64,000 nucleotides of DNA, from contig NC_057376.1 of NCBI RefSeq assembly GCF_016906535.1, forward strand, positions 806,001 to 870,000, given 5' to 3'. Below, piece after piece: positions 1 through 8,875 of this stretch. The stretch is from Rhizoctonia solani. Lineage: Eukaryota; Basidiomycota; Agaricomycetes; Cantharellales; Ceratobasidiaceae. The position numbers and the translations under genes were made by a program. How positions within the stretch are numbered: position 1 is the first letter of the stretch; each line of letters starts with the position of its first letter. The notes below the pieces were generated by a model that was not told the DNA's origin, did not search any database, and saw only the letters and a program-made list of their open reading frames with translations.

Positions 1-1
1 A

Positions 2-172
2 GACAAGGAGCTGGCATCTTCTGTTGTGGCTAGCGTTGAAAAGCTTTGGCAAAGATGGACTGAACTATCGGTTTCGCCGCTTTTAGCCACAGAGAGTCTT
101 GAGCGCGGCGCTCGCAAAGAGTTGCTTCAAGACGTGCTGGGATTGGAAGCCGCGCTGAAGGGCTCTGCTTAA
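2..172 (+). CDS. C-terminal end of an unidentified protein (partial)
   Basis: An open frame enters from the left edge and ends at TAA 170-172, giving the last 56 residues of a protein. The segment is Leu/Glu/Ala-rich and probably helical, and it ends in KGSA. No family motif is visible in so short a piece, so no function is proposed. The gene converges on the bZIP gene that follows on the other strand. It could also be the last exon of a much longer gene, and its upstream splice site lies outside the window. Confidence 0.5.
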   Translation, partial: DKELASSVVASVEKLWQRWTELSVSPLLATESLERGARKELLQDVLGLEAALKGSA

Positions 173-731
173 AGAGGGAGAATTAGGTGCGAAGGTGATC
201 AAGTTGAATATTGATATCGAAACAAATAGGATACACACACTCGATAATATGTACCTTTCTGATTTGTCAAATGCGGGCGTAATCGAAAGATGCAGCTGAC
301 CCTCGATGACCACAATCATGATGTTAGCGGGCGTTCTGCGAGCTGCCTGAGTAGCAAGGATTGTTGGTAACTTAGGTTCCACTCAGATATGAAAGGCAAG
401 AAGACTAGTTTCTATCGACAGGAAAGTACAAACAGACACTATTGGAACAAACCACCGCGCCGAGCAAATCCGAGCGCTCACCAGCTGACCGCGGTCAGAT
501 CCTCGACCCGAAGGGAGAATATGTTGACAACACAGTGCCAGGAGCAAGCATCTTGATCTGCTTTGCGAAGCAGTTGGTGCACAATGGGAATGAGAGGACA
601 AAACGACAACAGAAACCCAGTCAACAAACCCACTAAAAAAAGAAAAAAAAGATGGGCAAGAAAACGTCCACCAAAAGTGACAATATACAATAAAATCAAA
701 AACACCAGGATAGACCACAGAAAAATCACAT
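173..731. other. Convergent 3' intergenic region
   Basis: This stretch lies between two genes that end towards each other, so it should hold both 3' untranslated regions. It has A-rich tracts near 635-690. Short open frames are present on both strands but none shows family motifs or a plausible splice pattern. I see no RNA gene here. Confidence 0.4.
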
Positions 732-1776
732 CTAGAACGCACCGACAACCTCGGTCGCGCTCTCACCTAACCACGTCCACTCTACCAAAGGAGAGATATT
801 GGATTGCTCCTGACCCCCGAGGGAGTCAAATCGAAGATCCACACCTTCCTCGGGTAACATCTTTAATAACCTCTCCATCTCGACTTCGCCATTCTCTATC
901 GATGTGTTCAAGTCGTCCATGATCAACGGCGACATAATTGGATCCGAATCCGCGACCGATCCGGCGGACGGGGTGTTCCATGGCGACCCAGAGGTCTCCT
1001 GGTCGAGCGCCGAAGGTTGGAGAACGGCGCTAAGCCACTCGTCGTCAAGGACATTTTCATTGGTAATTTGTTGTGTAGGGTTTGGGGGGTTGGAAGGGAG
1101 GGGGGTGTCAAGTTCTGTTGGAACATGGAAGGCGAGGTCGAGTTGGCCCGCTGCAGGGACGGAGAAACGCTCAGTGAAGAGTTCCCTCCGCACGCCACCC
1201 GTGCTAGGTGGCGAGCCGACTCGTTCGCTGAATCCACGATTGTAGGAACTGACTGGGGTACTGTGTTTATGCTAGAGGAAAGGGTATTGGGCGAGACGGC
1301 TAGGGATTGAAGGGGGTTTAACCCGTTCGTATTTGCTCCGATACTAGATAGTAATAACGAAACTAAAAAAAGGATATTTAATCAATACATGACAAACAGC
1401 GTTTGATGGTAAAATACTAACCATTTTCCCAGGCCTTCTCTAGTTGGCGCACCCGTTCCCTCAGCTCCTCATTCTCTTTCTCTCGGCACTCTTGTTCATT
1501 TGACTTCTGTTCTACTTTAGGTTTTCGTGGCTCGACGACGGCTCCGGCGCGAAGTCTTCGGTTCTCCTCCTCAAGCTCCTGCACCCGTGCCTCGAGATCC
1601 GCAAACTGTTGTTTCCTGCGGTCTCGAGAGCACTGGGCAGCGATACGATTTCGTTGAGCTCGGGCTTCCTTACGTTCCTCGGGACTCATGTCTGAAGGGC
1701 GAGCCCGCTTGCGGGGATTGGAGGAAGAAGATGAAGATGCGGGAGAAGCGGCGGAGTACGTGGACTCAGTCGTCAT
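732..1776 (-). CDS. HAC1: Hac1/Xbp1-like bZIP transcription factor of the unfolded protein response
   Basis: The product is predicted to activate ER-stress genes in the nucleus. I start at ATG 1776, about 130 nt below a TATA box; the open frame extends upstream but has no better start. A Ser-rich N-terminus leads to basic region NRIAAQCSRDRRKQQ (about residues 45-60) and a leucine zipper. A conventional intron at 1421-1363 follows AAT G. The mRNA then has two possible ends. Read straight on, the frame stops at 923 (264 aa). If 1203-1154 is removed, it enters an acidic tail with DDEW and MERLLKMLPE motifs and stops at 732 (311 aa). This two-frame layout is that of Ire1-spliced HAC1/XBP1/HXL1 mRNAs. 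The bZIP is clear; the HAC1 assignment rests on the basic region plus this layout. Confidence 0.85.
1154..1203 (-). other. Predicted unconventional (Ire1-type) 50-nt intron
   Basis: On the minus strand the proposed 5' cut lies in a perfect 7-bp hairpin (arms 1213-1207 and 1199-1193) with 7-nt loop UAGCACG, cut after UAG. The 3' cut lies in a hairpin with loop CUGCAGC (1156-1150), the same loop sequence as the XBP1 3' site, cut after CUG. Removing 50 nt turns codon G|CA into G + CA of the second exon, so translation continues as AAGQLDL into the acidic tail. The 5' loop departs from the usual CNG|CNG consensus at positions 1 and 6, which is the weak point. There are no GT-AG ends, so the spliceosome would not explain it. 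Confidence 0.65.
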
Positions 1777-2238
1777 TGTGTAGTAGAGTAGTACGTGTAA
1801 GGGGACAGAAGTAGTAGGATGTACAAGAGATAGTGAGGCGAGAGAAGATAAGAGGCACAGTTGGGGTGAAAGTTGGGAGGTCCACGTACGACCAGCCGGC
1901 GCTATATACGTGTCTCTGACGTGGCAGTCCGAGGTCCCACAGCCACGATAACCCCCTGACTCGCTCAGCTTCCAGGGTGTTCTATCACGTGGTAGCAACG
2001 CATATAGTCAATCGCGACGCCTTCGCGATGCAGTGTTTGCCGACCGCGTGCAACCATCAAACTAACGCATGCTTGATTTAATAATCCGAGGAATACATGG
2101 GTATCAATAAATAGACTTGTAGATATCAGAACACACTTGAGAACAGCAATCTGCTATTCTCCCCTTGTAGACGTAAACGACTGGAAAAGGTGTACCTTGA
2201 CTCTAAGTTAGCCGGCAATTTTCTCTATCTCCCTGCGG
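1777..2238. other. Promoter and 5' leader of the bZIP gene, 3' region of the next gene
   Basis: Apart from the TATA/UPRE pair, this stretch holds the likely 5' leader of the bZIP mRNA (about 1777-1875) and the 3' flank of the next minus-strand gene. The region upstream of the bZIP ATG is open in the same frame but has no convincing earlier start. No RNA gene or repeat was recognised. Confidence 0.35.
1903..1924 (-). promoter_or_regulatory. TATA box and UPRE-like element upstream of the bZIP gene
   Basis: TATATA lies at 1903-1908, about 130 nt upstream of the chosen start. TGACGTGG lies at 1917-1924 on the plus strand and matches the core bound by Xbp1/Hac1 (UPRE-type). Its position just upstream of the TATA box suggests that the factor regulates its own gene. 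This is inference from sequence only. Confidence 0.5.
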
Positions 2239-3260
2239 TCATACCTCTCGTATGCATGTCTTTGAGCATGTTCTACAAGTGGAAGGGTGCGCTGGGCTGA
2301 ACGTACACCGCGGATTCATACACTCTACATAATCATTTATGCGTCTAAGCTGTTCGTGCCAACTCGGCAGAGCTGTGAGCGCACCAACAAGGTCTGTTAC
2401 TTCACTCGAAACGGTCTGGAATATTGTCAGTTCACACACTGAAATATTGACACGTTATTAAGACTTTAAAGGGCTCACGTCATGATCTCCCGGCGATGGT
2501 CGGATGTTAGAGCAGTGGTCATGAGTCGAAGGGCAGCACGAATAGCAGTAAAACCCACTTCCGCCCCAAGAATCAGTTAGTTGGGTGCTCTGAGAGTACC
2601 AATAATCGTGCGTACTATCCTGGCCAACACATAATGCAATACCTATGTACAGATAAAATGAAGAATTAAGAATAACTGAGAAAGAAAGAAAAGCAGGGCG
2701 GTTAAACCAAATATTCGGGAAAAGGGGAGATACTATATACCCCCAAATGTGGCTTCAGAAAGCATACGCCACTCCGAGAAGTCCATCCACCTTGTTGCAA
2801 CTTGTTAGTATCGGCATTTTCCAGGGGCCAGGGCGCTATTCCAGCACCTAGCAATTCTGGTAGTGTTTGTACAGAATCCATACTAACCCAGTTCGCTGAT
2901 GTTTCGTACTGTATCAAATTTATGGTCGAACCCGAAAAAAGCTTTGGTCAATACCACATAGGACTAGCGCGTTGCGTAAACTTCATGGTTTAGCGATACA
3001 CCTATCTGTGAAGGAAATCCGAGAGACTTTACTGGGTATCACATATCTAAACAAGAATAAGGTACATAGATCGCGAACATGATCTTCACCAAGCTTGAAG
3101 GAGACAATGCAATCGCCCAACTATCTACCATATCAAATTTTTGTATTGCGACTTCGCCTGTCTCTGACACATCTCTAAACAAATACCTGGTTCGATACTG
3201 ATCAAGAAGCATCCCGATGAACATTGAACTCAAATGGTTTAGCTCTTGGGCGAAAAACAT
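2239..3260 (-). CDS. Hypothetical 245-aa protein with cysteine-rich C-terminus
   Basis: Five exons (3260-3066, 3005-2982, 2908-2708, 2619-2479, 2415-2239) join by GT-AG introns, all in phase 0, into one frame of 245 residues. That is the main evidence for a gene. The second exon is only 24 nt. The N-terminal third is hydrophobic but has no clear signal peptide. The C-terminal third carries cysteine pairs (CYSCC, then C..C and CRTCSKTC), which could bind metal or form disulfides. It begins 83 nt after the stop of the sphingosine-phosphate lyase on the same strand. I do not recognise a family; it could also be a decayed or mis-joined gene. Confidence 0.4.
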
Positions 3261-3342
3261 TCTCCCGATTGCTCCAAGCTTATCATGTGAACCCTCTCTA
3301 ATGATGTAATTCAGTCCTAGAAATTTTACAAGATACCGATTG

Positions 3343-5747
3343 TTATGCCTTGTACAGTGTATCCAAAAACATGGTTGCAAGCCTCGACACTAAAGCCGGT
3401 CCGACAGCACTCGAGTTACCGAGACCTGTTATACCATCACCAATTTCAGCCAGTACATCTGCCTTTGTTTACAGTCTTCACTCACCATACAATGCCACCA
3501 TATTCCCCTTTCCTGCCGGTTTGCCATGCGCCTCAGCAATACAGTCTTTCAGATCAGCTATGAACTGATCGGCCATAGGTACGGTCAGACGCTGTATGTA
3601 TGTTGGTTAAAGAATGATAAAAAAAAATCAATGACGGGGAGAACTTACCGTGCAAGCTATATGCACGGCCGCCGGATTACTAAGCGCATTCAAATGCCAT
3701 CCACGATGGCTCATCAGGTCACCGACTTCGAGAACATTGAGCTTCTCGCCTTGAGTGCATCATGAGCAACGACAAGCATTTGGATCATCCTGGGCTTACC
3801 TTCAGGTGTCTCCGCAGCAGCAAAGGCTACAACTGATGCAACTGGTTTCCCTAAAACACGGAGTTCAGGAATATCCTGCCGAATCGCATTCTCGATCTTC
3901 CTGCGGCATTCAACAATGTCATGGCAGGATGCCTCGTAGCCGCTATAGCCCATAGGATTAATGAACTGTTGGCTCCATTAATAACAACCACTTTACCTTT
4001 GACCCATATATTGCATAGCTGCCCATGCACCAGCGATGAGGGACCCGGGCCTCGAACCTGACATGGATGGCGATGCATACACGCCACCTGCAAACCAACC
4101 AATCAATCAATAAGTCATTCCCTCACTTTTAGTGACATGATTACCAGTCCAGGTAGGGTTAAGATAGTATTGATAGCGTCTCAAGTCAGCGGAACGATAC
4201 ATGATAACTGAGGACCCCTGGTTGCAACACCTATCAGTGTCTGCAACACTAATGGCCAAGTGAAGCCACTTACTTTAGGAGCAAAGCCATACTTGGTAGC
4301 AACTGCGTTAGTGTATTCGATTCGAGCAGGATCATATGCTCACTTTGTGCGTGTCACACGAAATTGCGGTCACGCCCTCCACACGGAAATCGAATCGTGG
4401 GGCATCATACCCTAATTTCTCGAGGAATGGTACGATAAAGGAACCTAGGCACTGAAGATCCTCATAAATTGGAGGCAAAGGTGAAAGCAATAAGGGTAAC
4501 TTACACAATCTACGTGCAATCCTACACGATATTTTCTTGCCAGTGCACCCAGTGCTTCGATATCGTCCATACAGCCATCAGGAAAATTGACAGCTGAGCC
4601 GACCAACATAATAGTGTTTGAGTTACTGTATTTTTGTCAGTATGACCCTTCCTAAATCCAGCGATCGGCGGAACACGCACATGGCACGACGAACATGTCT
4701 AATATCCACTTGGCGGGTATAGGGATCGACGGGGATGTGATGAATCTTGATGCCAAAGTATTTGCCTGCCTTATCGAACGCAGCGTGTGCCGTCACAGGG
4801 ATGATCCTATGATGAAGATGATGGGTGGCTGACGAAGACCAAATCTCTCTTGGACGTACATCTCAGGTTCGGTAATGCCCTTCACATCACGAGCCCATTC
4901 ACGGTGTGTTTTGCACGACATGAGAATAGATTCGGTACCTCCTGAAGTGGTGGTACCGGCCCCATTGGGGTGATTGTACCTGCGAAAAAGAAAATTAATG
5001 CACATCGACCCTCGTAGCAGTTTCCAGCGTACATCCTGAGACACATAGCAACGACTTCTGCCTCCATCTTTCGAATAGCTGCGTCCGTAAATATTAGTTA
5101 CAGGATACTTGGCGAGATTGCTTTAGCTTACCAGGGAAAACGTCAGGATGTAATGGGTTGCTAACAACATATCGTTTAAACGCATTGACAATAATTTCCT
5201 GTACACCTTATTAATAATAAGTAAAACACAGTGATAAGTATCGTACCTCCATATCATCTCCGCCATGGTATACCGCCCCAGAAAGCTTTCCTTGTTTCCA
5301 CGTATCTCCACCGCCACATTCTGTGTCCATCCTGGCCATTTCCGCATCAATCCATTCCATGGTCCGACCTTGCACCGGAAGAGCAAGATGCCGAACAATA
5401 TTGGGTCCAGATTTAACAAGCTTTCCTTCGATGTCCTTCTTAGCCTTGGCCATTTCCGTCTCAACTTTGCGCTGAGCTGCCGGTAATCGAAGTGCCAGAG
5501 TCAAAACCCTCTTTAACCCAAAATAGTTGATCAGTCCTGGTCCGATAGACAGGAGATCCGTCAGACTCACCTTGGCCACCAGCTCCCATAGTTCTAATAT
5601 TGTTGCGATAAGACCTCTGGCTCGGAGATGTCTGTAGGACTTTATGCAGTGGGTCGCAATAAAGTAGGCAAACACCAATGTCTTCAGATTATTGAAATTG
5701 AGTTGTGCTTTTACAGCAGAAGTCGAAAGAGTTGTTGACTTGGCCAT
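3343..5747 (-). CDS. DPL1: Sphingosine-1-phosphate (dihydrosphingosine phosphate) lyase
   Basis: This PLP-dependent ER-membrane enzyme cleaves phosphorylated sphingoid bases to a fatty aldehyde and phosphoethanolamine, the exit step of sphingolipid breakdown. The N-terminus has one hydrophobic anchor (about residues 23-60). The catalytic part shows [26 protein letters not shown] and SCDTHKYGFAPKG, whose lysine forms the Schiff base with PLP. The C-terminus ends in LYKA at 3343. The lysine motif is split: CDTHK ends one exon and YGFAPK is an 18-nt microexon at 4274-4291. Many introns of about 50-60 nt interrupt the gene, and every junction I checked keeps frame. It is divergent from the prefoldin gene, with about 180 bp between the starts. 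Confidence 0.92.
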
Positions 5748-5927
5748 GGCAAGCGTCTGAGAGATTGTGAGGAAACAGAGGGGGGGATGTTTAGTCTTTA
5801 AGTACCGTAAAATCAGAATTTAGAAGTTGGGAACCTCGGTGTCGGTGGTGTAGGTCACCGAAGACCCATGTGAACATGACGTCCGGACTCGGCGCCTAAC
5901 ACCACACCGTTCCGGCGTTCTACCAAG

Positions 5928-6540
5928 ATGCGCATGGTGAGACCATAGTCGAAATTCTAAATCAATTTATATAAGGCTGACTATAATATAGCTCAATCAA
6001 GATGACGAGTCAGAGGAGAATACTGAAGTGACCTGGGGTGTGTAGCAAATTACGGGCGCGCGTCGCGTATCGCCTGCTCCTAACCCCTTGCCATCGACAG
6101 AGGACCAGCAAAAAATCAACACCTTTTCCAAACTCAACACGCGTTGTAATGATCTCGAAGAAAAAATTGCAAAGCAAAAGGCAGGTTGCTAATATCCGCT
6201 CACGAATTGCTAACTAAAATCACGCATAGTCGGAGAAAGAGGCACTCGATGACTTAGCGATCGAATTGGAGCTTGCGGACGAGGACGAGCCAGTGAAGTA
6301 CGAAATATTTACTACATCGCCCTAGTACATAGTTCACTGAATCCACCCAGGTATAAGATTGGCGAGGCTCTCTTTCATATATCTCTTGAACGCGCTCAGG
6401 CACTCATACAAAAAGATCAAGAGTCGATCGAAGCTGAAATAAATGGGCTGCAGGGCAAAATAGACCAGTGTCAGCAGGAGATGAAGGACCTCAAAGTCAC
6501 CTTGTACGCGAAATTCGGGAAACAAATCAACTTAGATTAG
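5928..6540 (+). CDS. GIM3: Prefoldin subunit 4
   Basis: This is a subunit of the hexameric cytosolic chaperone that hands actin and tubulin to the chaperonin CCT. The first exon codes only for MRM; later exons give a protein of about 130 residues with two long helices (KINTFSKLNTRCNDLEEKI; ALIQKDQESIEAEINGLQGK) separated by the acidic ELADEDEPVKYKIGEAF-like turn typical of PFD4. The third intron (6181-6229) starts with GC rather than GT (AAG|GCAGGT); using the nearby GT would break the frame. The other introns are ordinary. The gene is complete and divergent from DPL1. Confidence 0.88.
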
Positions 6541-6682
6541 CTGATGTTGTATCAATTGAGCATGGGATATCATCCAAGAATCGTATGTATGAGTACAGGG
6601 CAGGCGAACTACAGAAAACTTGAAAGCGGGATGTGCGAATGACAGCAGGAAGGAGTGAAAGAGTCCAAGAATTAAATCATAA

Positions 6683-8132
6683 CTATTCCAGTGCACCCCA
6701 CAGAGCCAACCCACCAAAGAATGTGCCCAGCGCGACCAAAAGAGAGGCGTAGCTCACGATATGGATACCGACTCGCGGGAGCAACTCTGCCCAAACTACC
6801 GTTAGTAGCGAATGCAGGAGAACTACGAGTCCAAAGATGAGGGTGCGGATTTCAAGTGGGCGATCCGTAGAAACATAGGCGATAGAGATGAGAAGGGTGA
6901 GCCCTAGAGATAGGATCTGCGCATCAACACGTTGGAGACAAGAGATGAAAACTGGAATGTTCTGTGACGGCATTAGTAAGTGTGATGTCAAGTTATCAAA
7001 GTTCATACGTACTGGCAAGGGAACACCATAAACGAGTTCAAGTGCCTCTCTATCTCTGAATTGGATGCTCTGCGCGAACTCCTCTTCGTAAGATGTGTCT
7101 GGAGGCGACACAGTCGTACCACGTTTAATGTCGTCATCTGGTGTTCCTAACGGGGCAGATCTGGAGGCAACTGAGCCATAGTGGAGGCCGTTGGCATTGT
7201 TGTCCTTCAGCCTTTCCTCATCTTGATCGCGGGCATCGAACAGTTCTTTATAGAGTGCTAGCTGGTCGTAGCCTTGGAAGACGCTGAGTGTTGCCTCGCT
7301 GGTCATCCTGGAACAAATCATAAGAAAACAATACCAACCACAAAAGCGAAACACCGCTTACCAGCCCATCGCAACCCACCATACGTCCCGGAATGCCCGG
7401 TCTTGTGGAATCGGGTGTGGAATCCAGTGGGGATGACCGTGCCATGCGTGTAGGTGGATATTGAGTAACATTAGCACGCCGAGTCTTAGTATTTCTTGGA
7501 CCCCAACTGGACATCATTGAAATGAGTATTCGAAAAACAAACGTTTTATGTATACGTACCAGAAAGGAACGAGGCAAGAAGTACGCTCGTAAGCGAGGCC
7601 CATCGGCCACCAAAAGTGACGATAAAATACAGGGGCCCTCTGCATGCATACGCGACTATCCACCCAGCAGCGCCGACAAGGAAGGCTCGGACATTTGGTT
7701 TGTATGGATATCTTGGGTTCCAATGAGGATCGTCCGGACAAGGAGCCCAAGCAAAGCTGATGAGACATCCGAGTCCGATCAAGACCCAAATACAAGTTAG
7801 GGGAACAAGGGAAAAGGACCTCATGACTTGGGAGTAAGTCACTGAAAGAAAAACAACAACTAAATTAGCGTGTGAGCACGACGAGGGAGCCGAGACTGAC
7901 TGTCAGGGAGAGGGATGGTATCGTAGCTCGAGTCATCGTCAGACATGTCCCGACGCATGGCCTCTCGCTCAGAGGAAGAGAAAAGAGGGGTGCGCTCATC
8001 GACTGGGCGGGCTGGCTGCTTTCCTGTATCTCTCGAACCAGTCATTATGTCGTCGTTACCGTCATTTCCTTCTTCGTTAACAGGTGACAAAGACGCCGAC
8101 TCGGGCCTGCGAGCAACGGTGTAGGAGGCCAT
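6683..8132 (-). CDS. Polytopic membrane protein of unknown function
   Basis: I start at ATG 8132 (MASYTVARRPES). An acidic, Ser-rich cytosolic tail of about 80 residues leads to hydrophobic segments (LVPLTCIWVLIGLGCLISFA; VRAFLVGAAGWIVAYACR; LTSVLLASFLSG). A Trp/His-rich loop follows, then a polar stretch of about 95 residues. The C-terminal part has about four more helices, ending LALWGALE at 6683. Introns are short and join in frame. I estimate seven or eight transmembrane helices. I do not recognise the family. The gene is divergent from lysyl-tRNA synthetase. Confidence 0.7.
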
Positions 8133-8875
8133 TATGGCAGCAGATTTCTTGAAGTGATTCGTCCCTGTAATCGATTTATATATTCGGCTGTGTGTCACGA
8201 GCAGTCCCTGCGGCCGCAACAGGTGTCAAAAGAAGTGAATCACGCTACGAAGTGATGGTGTGTAATAGCGAGTTGAGGCCCCTCCCTATCCGGCTTACTA
8301 ATCATTTGATCTGAGGTGGGCTATGCTTTCCGGTGCATAAAAGGCAACATATTTATTGTTAAGCCCAATGCTGCCCACAAAAGATCACTCAGAAAGGAAG
8401 ACCACGTGTTTGATAGACACGTTTGTTTTGAGGCGCAGCCGGCCGAGTCCAGGTCCTATTCCGCTGGATCCAGAGGTCAGCCTACTCAAGTGAAGCAGAT
8501 ATAATACATCAACAAGAGTCTATAAACATGTTACGGTTGCGTTATAGAATATCCAACAACTACTTGGGCCGACAAACCCCCAGGAAGAGATATTCGCTCG
8601 GTCGCGACAGAATGGCGCGAGGTTCTGTAACTCTATGCCACAAGGCTTCGGTGAGACACACGTAAAGCACATGCGCGCAATCAACAGTGAGCTCCACCGA
8701 TATTAAACAACGTTGTGTCTCCTATTTGACAGACCAAACTTTGCTTCAAATGAATTCCAAAGACATTATATGCGCATAAATACCTCAGTTTCGACCCGTT
8801 TATAATCTAAGCGCTATTTGCACTGCCACAGCTGATGACTCCGATCAGTTGTAAAAAAGTGACTTGAGTACTTGG
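8133..8875. promoter_or_regulatory. Divergent promoter region between membrane protein and lysyl-tRNA synthetase
   Basis: About 740 bp separate the two starts. The stretch is AT-rich in places (8320-8370, 8740-8800) and includes short open frames without family signatures. I saw no RNA gene. It should contain both promoters. Confidence 0.35.

Noticed and set aside
8133..8875. tRNA or other RNA gene in the larger gaps
   Set aside because: I looked for cloverleaf-like arms and A/B box sequences in the gaps over 300 bp and found none that held up by eye. A tRNA search program would be decisive.
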